A stretch of DNA of 64,000 nt, taken from positions 31,969,622 to 32,033,621 of the forward strand of contig JAYGXS010000003.1 in NCBI GenBank assembly GCA_036362985.1. The letters are read 5' to 3'. Shown here in pieces: positions 50,701 to 54,034 of this stretch. The notes beneath the pieces are model-generated. The model worked only from the letters and a program-made list of their open reading frames with translations. It did no database searches and had not been told where the DNA came from. The translations under genes and the position numbers were made by a program. This stretch comes from Ligula intestinalis (lineage: Eukaryota; Platyhelminthes; Cestoda; Diphyllobothriidea; Diphyllobothriidae). Positions within the stretch are counted from its first letter, which is position 1, and each line of letters opens with the position of its first letter.

Positions 50701-51837
50701 CCAAACTGAATTGAACAGCGAAACAAAGAAGGGTTATTCATGCAATCTGAGCCGGACGTTTACGATCTGTACATTCACGTGATTTGTCGGGCAATACTTT
50801 TGCTCATGTCCGATCACAAGGAACCAGAGTTGTGCACACAAGGGAAAATGCCAATCCCAGGAAAGTGAAGAGTCTATTCAATAGATGAACGATTAAATTG
50901 TTTGTCTGACGTTTCGGATTCATGTTCAAACACATCATTAAAGACAGAATCGTATACGGGTAATTCGTAAACCGGTGTTGCAGTATCTTTGGGATACAGT
51001 CGCTATGCTACTGCACATGATGGTTAATATAAGCTTATATAGTGGGTAAGGTAATAGTCCATAATCGCCACCCAATCCCATGCGGGTGACGATTATGGAC
51101 TGTTAAGTTACCCACTATATAAGCTTCTGTTAGCCATCATTTTGAATTAACTGTTTTGTACTGTTTCCATCTGACGACGACCTGGTCTGCCATTGTCGAA
51201 AATTTACACAATAAACCACTGTTTCCAAAAAAACTCCTTCTATCGAATTATACATCTTGGGATGCCGATTTTCCAGTTCACAGCCAAATATGTGAAGTGT
51301 TTATATGGTCCTTGGGCCAGGAGTGTGGGTGTCATTAGTCATAGCGATGTTCCTTCGTCTCATGCATGCTGGCGCCAGCGTGTTGGGGATGGTGGGTCCG
51401 GCGAGCAGGGAAGAGGGGGAGGAATGTTCTCACGGTCGCCGGTTTGGGGTTCGTACATCAGTCGCGTGGCGTGTGTTTGATTACCCTCTGTGGCTTCGTA
51501 CGATTTGGTTTCCGGCGGTGTGGTTTCTATTATTGGAATTATGGAGTGTGTTGAAATTGGCTTCTGTTAAAAAATTTCATTTCACTTTTATCGCACCCGA
51601 ATGGGGTTCCATTGTGTTCTCCTGGGCATTTGTACCTTTTGCATTTTTTTCTATTCTAGGCCTTCACCTACGAGCTCTACAGAGAACAAGCCAGCTTCCG
51701 GCCTTAGAGAGAAATTATCCAATCTGCTCGAGTCTACCACACATTCTACCTCTTCCTCATCCTCGACGACTGGTCATTACCGTACCAACTCCGCGACTCT
51801 CTCTAGAAAGGTCTTCGCATTTGCGAAACGAAGTTGA
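2607..51837 (+). CDS. RELCH: RELCH orthologue (RAB11-binding LisH/coiled-coil/HEAT protein), spliced, 5'-partial
   Basis: This entry is the span of one spliced gene; its exons are listed separately. In vertebrates RELCH binds RAB11 on recycling endosomes and, with OSBP, tethers them to the trans-Golgi network for non-vesicular cholesterol transport. The exons here translate in order to the HEAT-repeat half of that protein. Recognisable stretches include CLHPDPAARDRLL, RIESELLPQIW, RSSLLLSIL followed by EEEKAEPVR, MEDPDK, FRDE with ILPWL, and VMPGLDRLR, all in the vertebrate order. About 945 codons are supported, or about 1000 with the two doubtful small exons, against roughly 1200 residues for the vertebrate protein. 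The N-terminal LisH and coiled-coil part must lie left of the window, since the first exon seen is internal. Introns range from 92 bp to 18.6 kb. The identification is from remembered family sequence, not from a search. Confidence 0.85.
3232..3445 (+). mobile_element. tRNA-derived SINE copy
   Basis: The head has an A-box-like TGGCTCAGTGG (3292-3302) and a B-box-like GGATTCGGGCT (3334-3344). After it comes the family body, with a GGTGGTGCAC segment, a TGACTGATGACG segment and a tail near GTCGTTACCGATA. The same order of segments recurs at about a dozen places in the window on both strands, which marks it as an interspersed SINE and not a tRNA gene. Confidence 0.75.
4226..4654 (-). repeat. Interspersed repeat with open frame encoding AGSRRM
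   Basis: An open minus frame of 142 codons includes GLIKFDSVAGSRRMTCEL. A second copy at 46068-46481 (minus) encodes GLIGVECTAGSRRMSGEL in a similar position. The DNA is alike over about 100 bases (4545-4640 against 46225-46330). The product is unrecognised. Two diverged copies in introns of one gene point to a transposon-derived fragment, not a host gene. Confidence 0.55.
5935..5997 (+). repeat. (TGG)n microsatellite
   Basis: About 20 TGG units with a single interruption (GGTTGTGG near 5957-5964). No open frame of note crosses it. It is strongly strand-asymmetric, with a G-rich plus strand. Confidence 0.95.
6775..7215. mobile_element. Two SINE copies, head to head
   Basis: The left half (about 6775-6930) reads as the tail of a minus-strand copy, with GCATTGCCGGCAAAAAC and GGCTAATAAGCC. 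The right half (about 6955-7215) is a plus-strand copy with the upstream segment CATTAGCGG, a degraded A-box region, B-box AGTTCGAGCCT, GGTGGTGCC and GACGATGGCTAATAA. Together they form an imperfect inverted arrangement. Confidence 0.65.
8665..8830 (-). mobile_element. SINE fragment, minus strand
   Basis: Family segments GGTAAAGACAAGGGAGACT, TTATTAGCCATT, AGTGGTGCATCACTTTAGAC and CTAACCTGTTGGTTAGAAG occur in minus-strand order. The fragment lies inside a 126-codon open frame (8495-8875), which I therefore do not treat as a gene. Confidence 0.6.
9255..9475. mobile_element. SINE fragments
   Basis: A minus-strand tail (9261-9345: AGATAGTATTGCTGGTAAAG, then CATTTCTGAC and ATTAGACGTCGT) is followed by a plus-strand upstream segment with AAAGTTCATCAACGA. 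This sits about 300 bases before the second RELCH exon. Confidence 0.55.
9783..9960 (+). CDS. RELCH: RELCH exon: conserved HEAT repeat with LHPDP motif
   Basis: The acceptor is TTCGGACAG at 9774-9782 and the donor is CTGG|GTATGT at 9961. The exon is 178 bases, starts in phase 0 and leaves one base. The peptide VALPLLVQAICLHPDP, AARDRLLRGLFNL and LRQCWELATCL corresponds to one of the best conserved RELCH segments (CLHPEP, ERDQLL, LFNL in vertebrates). The last base plus two from the next exon form a glycine codon that opens the GPQRIESELLP segment. Confidence 0.88.
11958..12176 (-). mobile_element. Penelope-like element remnant, GIY-YIG endonuclease domain
   Basis: The minus frame reads YHILCLKCPLKYIGQTERRL, followed by an EH and an H...VHELNFAAFQIL segment. 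This matches the GIY-YIG nuclease at the C-terminus of Penelope-like retroelements: a hydrophobic Y.I.C..C, then YIGQT.R.L, an EH pair, and the H..dF..a.IL block. The upstream coding part is broken by stops and frameshifts, so this is a dead fragment. Confidence 0.65.
13186..13335 (+). repeat. ACGTTTCGG-family repeat, copy 1
   Basis: Segments in order: AGAAGATGTGATCGCTGGAAC, TTTTATTTGCCCGACTGTTC, GGATTCTGTCGAGAATCCTT and GCCATAGAATAG. The same order occurs at 52325-52460 and 52570-52700, and inverted at 52715-52850 and 61590-61690. It lies about 1 kb from the Penelope-like remnant. Confidence 0.6.
14610..14740 (+). repeat. ACGTTTCGG-family repeat, short variant
   Basis: GAAGTAGACGCAATCGCTAA, TTTATTCACCTGACGTTTC and CATCTTCAGAAAAGGCATC are followed by GTCGCTATGATACTGCA. 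The last block recurs at 51000-51015, in the copy that runs into the 51.0 kb hairpin. Confidence 0.55.
16593..16631. promoter_or_regulatory. Divergent pair of CCAAT boxes in a perfect inverted repeat
   Basis: CTGATTGGCT at 16593-16602 and its exact reverse complement AGCCAATCAG at 16622-16631 are separated by 19 bases. CCAAT is the NF-Y core. Whether it acts as a promoter is inference. Confidence 0.3.
16675..16872 (+). CDS. Candidate small secreted ORF (uncertain)
   Basis: A 65-codon ORF starts with MLCIVLSVLICALQPALG, a good signal-peptide shape (hydrophobic core then small residues). About 45-80 bases upstream of its ATG is a perfect 10-base inverted repeat (16593-16602 and 16622-16631), each half containing a CCAAT box. 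The rest of the peptide is serine- and arginine-rich and unrecognised. It lies on the sense strand inside a RELCH intron. It may be chance, or part of a repeat. No splice or poly(A) evidence supports it. Confidence 0.2.
   Translation: MLCIVLSVLICALQPALGFPTRFVPLVSSSSLSRSRFGNVCVTSAASRLCLRFRIRANYYRFQLA
17090..17233. mobile_element. SINE-tail inverted repeat (hairpin)
   Basis: The left arm starts GGCAGATAGTATTACTAGCA and contains GGCCATTTCTGGCTTATTAG. The right arm is the reverse complement with a few changes and ends at TACTATTTGCC. The arms are about 64 bases and the centre about 12 bases. Both arms are the 3' part of the SINE family seen elsewhere. Confidence 0.8.
18586..18715 (+). repeat. 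Second tRNA-like repeat family, copy 1
   Basis: GGGGAGCCTCGTAGGTCAGT, a TCGTTGG segment, GTACTAAAGCCTTCTTA and GGTCGAGGTTTTCA match, in order, the copy at 18925-19040. The B-box region is degraded. The N gap (18734-18743) follows closely. Confidence 0.5.
18734..18743. other. Assembly gap of 10 N
   Basis: Ten consecutive N follow a C-rich run. The true length of the missing sequence is unknown. The gap lies between two copies of the same tRNA-like repeat, a common cause of assembly breaks. Confidence 0.98.
18925..19040 (+). repeat. Second tRNA-like repeat family, copy 2
   Basis: TGGGGCCTCGTAGCTTAGTC resembles a tRNA D-arm/A-box, and GGTTTCGGTTCCCAC (18988-19002) resembles a T-arm/B-box. Acceptor-stem pairing is poor, so I call it tRNA-derived and not a tRNA. 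A weak relative occurs near 28204-28290 (GTCTCGTAGCTGAGACTGG and GTTCGACATCC). Confidence 0.5.
19296..19720 (+). repeat. Interspersed repeat shared with 61070-61480
   Basis: GCGAGTATATGTTTACCTTC, GATAAATTCTCTTCAGGCCT, TATGCGGGTAAGTAGAAA and TGTAAATCACCCGGAAAG all have counterparts in the same order at 61070-61480. The product, if any, is unknown. Confidence 0.6.
22392..22415. repeat. (TA)n microsatellite
   Basis: About 12 alternating AT pairs inside an AT-rich stretch. Confidence 0.95.
23107..23190 (+). repeat. ACGTTTCGG-family repeat, short variant
   Basis: GAAGAAGACGACTCGATCGC, TTATTCACCTGACGTTTCGA and CAGGTTCATCATCAGAAAC. It directly abuts the Penelope-like RT fragment on the opposite strand. 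Confidence 0.55.
23190..23340 (-). mobile_element. Possible Penelope-like reverse transcriptase fragment
   Basis: The minus frame contains LLFLEVLICRQNYCEGRKTD. Penelope-like RTs carry a FLDVLV.R segment followed by a charged loop just after the catalytic core, and this resembles it. The frame decays on both sides. This is the weakest of the three Penelope-like calls. Confidence 0.35.
24041..24225 (+). mobile_element. tRNA-derived SINE copy, degraded
   Basis: Family segments AACGAGCCCGGAGCTCGATG, TTGGCTGACTGATGGTGGCT, AATAAGCCCGAAACGACC and TTTGTCGGCAATGTCAG occur in order. The B-box is degraded. Confidence 0.55.
28517..28638 (+). CDS. RELCH: RELCH exon: RIESELLPQIW HEAT repeat
   Basis: The acceptor is CACTTACAG at 28508-28516 and the donor is CTCCG|GTACGT at 28639. 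Two leading bases complete the glycine codon begun at 9960, and the exon ends in phase 0. The peptide PQRIESELLPQIWSQLNERP with LVSACGVIAP matches the vertebrate segment that reads GPTRVEAELLPQCWEQ and ESCGALAPYLP. This is one of the firmest anchors for the identification. Confidence 0.92.
29157..29265 (+). mobile_element. LINE C-terminal fragment
   Basis: The plus frame reads LFFCNRFVETWNALPF, then CKRKLDGY. Many non-LTR reverse transcriptase ORFs end with this pattern: FF..R.v..WN.LP, then a lysine/arginine-leucine-aspartate tail. It is short and isolated. Confidence 0.5.
29913..30619 (-). pseudogene. LINE C-terminal region
   Basis: Two overlapping frames carry LQSDLGVLI, RPHLEYAIQAW, then LNLFPFHYTQDRGDL and SFFSQRVIRQWNSLPESFV. 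This is the usual post-RT tail of CR1-type elements: R..LEY..QAW, then Y.R.RGDLI, then F..R....WN.LP. Confidence 0.75.
30600..31572 (-). pseudogene. LINE reverse transcriptase domain, broken
   Basis: The minus strand shows AELKKLDPAKSPEPDDIPG (finger region), YFDFTKAFDRVPH (motif A, about 30969-31012), SGVPQGSVLGPL (motif B, about 30807-30842) and LFADDLKLW (motif C, about 30730-30756; the usual Y/F-ADD is kept as FADD). At least two stops and several frame changes break it. Confidence 0.8.
31860..32801 (-). pseudogene. LINE endonuclease domain, broken
   Basis: Three adjacent frames (32442-32801, 32181-32441, 31860-32180) carry the endonuclease motifs in order: NVQNL, ALTETWL with the catalytic glutamate, GGGVAPYIS, VVYRPPN, IIIEDFNAPSINW (usually GDFN) and GSSDHMTL with the catalytic SDH. 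The frames are separated by in-frame stops. The domain would nick target DNA for target-primed reverse transcription. Confidence 0.75.
32892..33818 (-). pseudogene. LINE ORF1-like frame (308 codons)
   Basis: This open frame starts MDMVSLKKEIENLKRHL, a probable short coiled coil. It ends with a basic segment containing HFRIKSKGNSNSQGRKPRP and LKLIFKSKLQRDLLLEQT. The RPLK..F.S...RD.LL pattern occurs in CR1-type ORF1 proteins of flatworms. A second open block lies upstream at 33857-34123 and is interrupted by the tRNA-like sequence on the other strand. The role would be nucleic-acid binding in retrotransposition. Confidence 0.6.
34009..34079 (+). repeat. tRNA-like sequence antisense to the LINE ORF1 region
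   Basis: The element is 71 bases. Its acceptor halves GCCTCGG and CTGGCGC pair with one mismatch and two wobbles. It has an A-box TGGCGTAATGG (34016-34026) and a perfect B-box GGTTCGAGTCC (34059-34069). The anticodon and T stems pair badly, so it is unlikely to be a working tRNA. It is more likely a tRNA-derived SINE head or a tRNA pseudogene that still has RNA polymerase III promoter boxes. Confidence 0.5.
34468..34884 (+). CDS. RELCH: RELCH exon: central HEAT repeats (139 codons)
   Basis: The acceptor is GCGTATTTCAG at 34457-34467 and the donor is CTG|GTAAGT at 34885. The exon is exactly 417 bases, phase 0 on both sides. It begins SRLRSSLLLSILSQAIEEEK and continues AEPVRVAAIRSLACAV and LMEDPDK. 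Vertebrate RELCH has IRSSLVLSML, then EDKADLVREA and IDDPDK. The second half (QQHPPNENTLVGLPDF to LLPAVAQWCLEEDKL) corresponds to the region ending AYAAWTTELGNL but carries about 30 extra residues. Confidence 0.93.
34885..35945 (+). other. RELCH intron 4 (1.06 kb)
   Basis: No gene is seen. It contains a CTA/ACT-rich trinucleotide stretch at 35397-35446. The acceptor is preceded by a run of T at 35933-35939. Confidence 0.8.
35397..35446. repeat. (ACT)n / (CTA)n imperfect microsatellite
   Basis: Imperfect CTA/ACT units with a few interruptions, inside a RELCH intron. Confidence 0.9.
35946..36162 (+). CDS. RELCH: RELCH exon: helical region after the central HEAT block
   Basis: The acceptor is TTTTTTTGTTTAG ending at 35945, and the donor is GGAG|GTGTGT at 36163. 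The exon starts in phase 0 and leaves one base. It contains AELRLVQAVLERLVPFLFAQ, which aligns with the vertebrate SALQSLIPSLFALVLQ helix, followed by PVTPLDG. The leftover G plus AC from the next exon makes an aspartate codon. Confidence 0.8.
36163..38395 (+). other. RELCH intron 5 (2.2 kb)
   Basis: It holds SINE fragments at about 36236-36300 (minus) and 37330-37735 (plus). No exon is supported between 36310 and 37320 or between 37740 and 38390. Confidence 0.7.
37330..37735 (+). mobile_element. tRNA-derived SINE, one full copy with a partial tail before it
   Basis: The tail word TTTGTCGGATCCATTCCAT occurs twice (about 37400 and 37712). Between them lies the head GAGCAACGAGCCCGTGGTG and the body GACTGGCTGATGACGGCT. 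This suggests a second copy inserted at the tail of an earlier one. Confidence 0.65.
38396..38784 (+). CDS. RELCH: RELCH exon with acidic insert
   Basis: The acceptor is TTCCGCTGTAG at 38385-38395 and the donor is CAG|GTAGGT at 38785. Two leading bases complete the aspartate codon from 36162, and the exon ends in phase 0. DPRSILGVAHYSQLTRVLDW corresponds to the vertebrate IIGSREQLAVLLQLYD segment, and WPAMEFVKSQLVLRLAQVL to WVVNQLLPQLIEIV. Between them is a long acidic insert (EQEDEEARGDEESCSFGED) with no clear vertebrate counterpart. Confidence 0.85.
38785..41162 (+). other. RELCH intron 6 (2.4 kb)
   Basis: It is AT-rich with no exon or repeat I can name. A minus frame at 39879-40139 has no recognisable domain and is taken as chance. 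Confidence 0.65.
41163..41346 (+). CDS. RELCH: RELCH exon: FWRL-type helix
   Basis: The acceptor is TTCCACTAG at 41154-41162 and the donor is GGCT|GTAAGA at 41347. The exon starts in phase 0 and leaves one base. LPWRLYASAPELIFGRVVCH, then QIGRIFGASL and YEPFQTLL, aligns with the vertebrate segment FWRLCRTFGKIF with FQEIL. The next firmly identified exon (46679) needs two leftover bases, so at least one further exon must lie between. Confidence 0.82.
41546..41631 (+). CDS. RELCH: Proposed RELCH small exon
   Basis: The acceptor is TTTCTTCCTCAG at 41534-41545 and the donor is ATG|GTGATA at 41632. It takes the single base left at 41346 and ends in phase 0. The peptide ends TVDSEDIHGVFHSM and could align with the vertebrate EEDRKLLVGFLED region when joined to the next small exon. 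The similarity is weak, so the call rests mainly on phase and splice sites. Confidence 0.35.
41697..41769 (+). CDS. RELCH: Proposed RELCH small exon, next to a repeat
   Basis: The acceptor is TGCCTGCCTTTCAG ending at 41696 and a possible donor is GAAG|GTTAAG at 41770. It starts in phase 0, leaving a 65-base intron before it. The peptide FIRDLCNINCTPYAL resembles the position of vertebrate FLEDVMTLLSLSHAPL. The DNA from about 41740 onwards may already be an interspersed repeat (GAGGCAGAATCTGGTGCC and what follows), so this exon may be an accident. Confidence 0.28.
42330..42620 (-). mobile_element. tRNA-derived SINE copy, minus strand
   Basis: Read on the minus strand it has a degraded head that includes TGGTTAGTCCG, a GATGGGGTACCATCTGGGG body and a CTACCTATTCTTTGTCAATG tail. 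The upstream segment (GATCGTTTACGGAACGCACT) follows on the plus side. Confidence 0.6.
44898..45090. mobile_element. SINE-tail inverted repeat
   Basis: The left arm has GACATTACCGGCAAAACCAA and GGGAGTCTGGAATTATCC. The right arm is the reverse complement pattern ending CCTTACCGATAATGTCTT. The arms are the same SINE 3' part as in the 17.1 kb hairpin but are more diverged, with a longer centre. Confidence 0.6.
46068..46481 (-). repeat. Second copy of the AGSRRM repeat
   Basis: The minus frame contains NVGLIGVECTAGSRRMSGEL and further residues up to FQFLQIGF. See the copy at 4226-4654. Both are in minus orientation, in different introns of RELCH. Confidence 0.55.
46679..47168 (+). CDS. RELCH: RELCH exon: long C-terminal HEAT exon ending at a GC donor
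   Basis: The acceptor is TTCCGCCACACCAG ending at 46678. One leading base completes a codon. WEVAREIVLPALRSCASSAD and PSVRRTASSIFNCL align with the vertebrate KRVAPALVTLSSDPEFSVRIATIPAF. A low-complexity insert rich in A, T and S (SAAINQAAVTATTTSPP) follows, then LLNECWQLASQLA. The exon ends at AAG with GCAAGT next, giving phase 0 into the exon at 47261. The frame stays open for 17 codons past that point (to 47221), but that DNA is T-rich and intron-like. The only phase-compatible consensus donor I see is the GC one. Confidence 0.85.
47169..47260 (+). other. GC-AG intron of 92 bases in RELCH
   Basis: The donor is AAG|GCAAGT and the acceptor is TTTTTTTTCATTCGCAG. Apart from C at position 2 the donor matches the consensus perfectly, which is typical of GC-AG introns. 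Confidence 0.75.
47261..47441 (+). CDS. RELCH: RELCH exon: HEAT repeat ending FRDE
   Basis: The acceptor ends at 47260 and the donor is GAGA|GTAAGT at 47442. It starts in phase 0 and leaves one base. VLNLLARLMDMVSADASVSP, then LVTGLLQVLNKLFP and DDFRDE, aligns with the vertebrate TEIIKTFGRVGPNAEPRFRDE. Confidence 0.88.
47621..47734 (+). CDS. RELCH: RELCH exon: ILPWLFRL segment
   Basis: The acceptor is GTTGCTTTATCAG ending at 47620 and the donor is TTCT|GTATCC at 47735. The leftover A plus AA gives lysine, so FRDE-K-ILPWLFRLTEVNN runs in frame, matching vertebrate FRDEFVIPHLHKLALVNN. It ends AVFSTAAF with one base over, matching vertebrate EAYSALSC. The intron before it is 179 bases and the one after is 849 bases. 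Confidence 0.88.
48225..48510 (-). mobile_element. tRNA-derived SINE copy, minus strand
   Basis: On the minus strand it has A-box GTAGCGTAGTGGTTAGAGCG (48472-48491), a B-box-like GGATCGAGTCTCGGG, GATGCACCACTTGGGG and a CTTCATCGGTAAAGTAG tail. It is well preserved and sits about 75 bases before the VMPGLDRLR exon. Confidence 0.7.
48584..48765 (+). CDS. RELCH: RELCH exon: VMPGLDRLR segment near the C-terminus
   Basis: The acceptor is CGAATGCTCTAG ending at 48583. Two leading bases complete a cysteine codon. LGTEPSMTTWVMPGLDRLRL and then EELEQLSADLRQRLL match the vertebrate SEELMVNHFLPGLRCLRTD and the charged helix after it. The 3' end is uncertain. Possible donors are CCG|GTATTT at 48766 or TTA|GTATTC at 48757, both phase 0. 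If neither is used, the frame reads on to a TAA stop at 48775-48777, giving a shorter C-terminus. Confidence 0.85.
48880..49060 (-). mobile_element. tRNA-headed SINE copy, minus strand
   Basis: The minus-strand head AGCTCAATGGTTAGGGCGCT has a D-stem that pairs fully, and GCGAGTTCGAAACTCG has four of five T-stem pairs. The acceptor ends do not pair. The body (CAGAAATGGCCATTTTAGTG) is the usual SINE tail, so it is not a tRNA gene. It is the best-folding head of the family here. Confidence 0.65.
50880..51016 (+). repeat. ACGTTTCGG-family repeat, short variant
   Basis: GTTTGTCTGACGTTTCGGAT, CATGTTCAAACACATCATTA and CAGTCGCTATGCTACTGCAC. It runs directly into the 51.0 kb hairpin. Confidence 0.55.
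51017..51140. repeat. Long hairpin (57-base arms, 10-base loop)
   Basis: Arm 51017-51073 and arm 51084-51140 are reverse complements with about seven mismatches, several of them G-T compatible. The shared cores are AAGCTTATATAGTGGGTAA and AGTCCATAATCG. No coding frame explains it. It may be a MITE-like element or a precursor-like stem-loop. Confidence 0.85.
51660..51837 (+). CDS. RELCH: Proposed RELCH C-terminal exon
   Basis: The acceptor is TTTTTTTCTATTCTAG ending at 51659. The favoured frame contains ASGLREKLSNLLESTTHSTS and ends SATLSRKVFAFAKRS then TGA. This resembles the vertebrate C-terminus, where a KFLNKMGQLTT helix is followed by a short basic end. The strong acceptor does not fit the phase of the preceding exon (phase 0). 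Weaker AGs at 51684 or 51690 would. An unseen small exon or a base error are alternatives. Confidence 0.5.
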
Positions 51838-52172
51838 TTTTCCTCCTCTGTCTCAGCGTACCCTCTTTTCGCCTTGCCTTTGTCTACCCATCTAATTGCT
51901 TTCGATAGGCTGTGATATCAGATCGTGCTTTTTATTCCCTTCCGCGCCCCATCCTACCTTCTGGCACATTTTGCATCTTATTTTGATTGCACCGCCACCC
52001 TTCCCGTATTATTTTTTTTCGATGAATTCGCCAAAATACTCAAACAAAAAATAATACTCAGCGACCTTGCTGATCTTGTCTGTTCCTTCTTCTGATTGCC
52101 GGGAACACTGCTTCCTCGAAGCTCCGGCCATAAGGCCCGAGCGCATGCTAATCTGCACGATGAGCGACACAG

Positions 52173-52178
52173 AATAAA
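52173..52178 (+). terminator. Candidate poly(A) signal for RELCH
   Basis: AATAAA lies 336 bases after the proposed stop codon, on the right strand. No other evidence. Confidence 0.3.
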
Positions 52179-52324
52179 CCAATAGTAATCAAGCGTTTTC
52201 GAAGTTTTAAGTACTAAACCAGAAGTAATTACTTAGGTGGAGCAGAGAATAATCAAAGTTGTAGGGGAACGTAAGACAATCAGATCTGTCGATAGAAATT
52301 AATATGCAAGTTCTAGGACGTAGT

Positions 52325-52460
52325 TCACAAGAAGGAGATGCGATCACCGGAACACAGATTTTATTTTTCTGACGTATCGGATCCTGTCGAGAATCCCTAA
52401 CCATAGGTAACGGTAGGATAATGTAAGAAATGCGCAAATTTGGGTGACAATACTACCGTA
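52325..52460 (+). repeat. ACGTTTCGG-family repeat, copy
   Basis: AAGGAGATGCGATCACCGGA, CTGACGTATCGGATCCTGTC and GAGAATCCCTAACCATAGG. It is in the same orientation as, and about 250 bases before, the left arm of the palindrome. Confidence 0.65.
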
Positions 52461-52537
52461 CGTGTCGGAAAACGCAGAAAATTAAACAAATTGTCCCGGT
52501 CATGGAGCAGATACCTGACATAGAATACTACTTACAT

Positions 52538-52895
52538 ACTAGTCTTCCGAATAATTTACATATCTGATTCAGATCAAGAAGATGCAATCACTGGAACAAG
52601 GATTAAATTTTCTTGATTTTTTTGATTCTGTCGGGAATCCTCAATCACAGGTAACCGTAGAATGGTTTGAGACGTGCGCAGATTGCAGTGATAGATGAAT
52701 AGATTACGCGGTGTATGTATCAGCTCAATCTGTGCATGTCTCCTACCATTCTATGGTTGTCTGAGATTAAGAATTCTCCACAAAATCCGAAACGTAAAGA
52801 AAATAGAATTCTTCTTCCAGTGATCGCGTCTTCTTGTTCTGAATCAGACATGTAAAATTGTGAGGGCTATCGTTTACAGGATTCGGAAGACTAGT
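52538..52895. repeat. Large imperfect palindrome of two ACGTTTCGG-family copies
   Basis: The left arm begins ACTAGTCTTCCGAAT and the right arm ends ATTCGGAAGACTAGT. Inside, TGATTCAGATCAAGAAGATG faces its complement CGTCTTCTTGTTCTGAATCA, and ATTCTGTCGGGAATCC faces its counterpart near 52768-52785. Arms are about 150-180 bases. The right arm has an extra block of about 20 bases near 52858-52880. Confidence 0.8.
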
Positions 52896-53060
52896 GAGTA
52901 ATTCCGTGCAGCTGGACAGCCATGCAGTCCATCGGATGGTGTTAAGCAGTGTTCGCATGCAGCGCACTACAATAATCACGCTATTGGACGTTGCACACCA
53001 ACCAGCATCCTCATACCGTGCAGCGCCAGCCTAAAAGAGCAAAAATCAAATGTGCTTTAT

Positions 53061-53145
53061 TGCATACCGTGCGCAGATTGCTCTTGTGTATATGTTGGTC
53101 ACACGGGTCGACTCCTGAGCACCCGCATAAAGGAACATAAATTAA
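53061..53145 (+). mobile_element. Penelope-like element remnant, GIY-YIG domain
   Basis: The plus frame reads CIPCADCSCVYVGHTGRLLS then TRIKEHK. This is the start of the GIY-YIG domain of Penelope-like retroelements (IPC.DC...Y.G.TGR.L..R..EH). Downstream the frame has stops. It sits about 170 bases after the palindrome. Confidence 0.65.
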
Positions 53146-54034
53146 GAAGAATCTGTGTCTACCACCGGAATCATAGTTTTATCAGTCTTAGCTTTCGAAT
53201 TTCTACAGGAATCCAGCGTTAGAGATAGAGAACAGCAACGAATGGGGGGCTGGTTATGGCGTGAGGGCAAAACAAAAGTATCAACGTGTAGAAAATCAAT
53301 AATTGTCTGGTGTGGGTGCCGATTGGCCCACTATGATTCCGGTGATCGACACAGCTTTTTCTTCTCCATCTATGCACGTACCTGGGATGCAAACCTTTTT
53401 CTCAATTCGTGGGAACAAACATTAGCTGTTCATCGCCGGAAACTCCTGTCTCTCGTCTGCGCACGGTGAATCTAGCGCAAGCACAGATTTAAATGGGACA
53501 ACACTGAAATGGTCGCGAAAACCAACATGAAACCGCCGCGGGTACTGCGAGTACTATCGACCACTAAGTTGACTCGAAAGACTATCTTAATCAGACATCA
53601 ACGACCGCTATCTCAGGTTTGGTTCCGTGTGAGACGAGAAGAAGCGGGACGCCAGCTGGAAGGAATAATGTATTCTGTAAAGAAGTGGTAAAGAAGAGGT
53701 TGGGGAAAACTGGCTGCCGGACAAGCGTGCATCCGCAGCCGCGAGGCGGCGTCGGAAGAGGGCGGAAGTCGTCACAGTATGTCATACCTGAGTCATCTTC
53801 AGGGAGATGATTGGCCAGACCGTATTGGGGGGACAGAACCTGGTGCGCATGCACCATTAGTCGCGAGAGCTGAGAGCTTGAGCGTTGCAAGCGCTGTTCC
53901 GTCGCTACAGACCTTCATGGTCGATGAAGCCCTCTTGCTCCAAAGCAGAGTCGAGACACAAACACAATGAACGTCTACCTACTACTACTATTACTAGCCG
54001 CTACGGCTGCTGTCATGAGCCAAGACATGAGGCC

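Noticed and set aside
51305..51659. Long plus-strand open frame (to 51895) starting MVLGPGVWVSL
   Set aside because: It is in a different frame from the RELCH-like C-terminal peptide, and its upstream part (GGATGGTGGGTCCGGCGAGC region) looks like repeat sequence.
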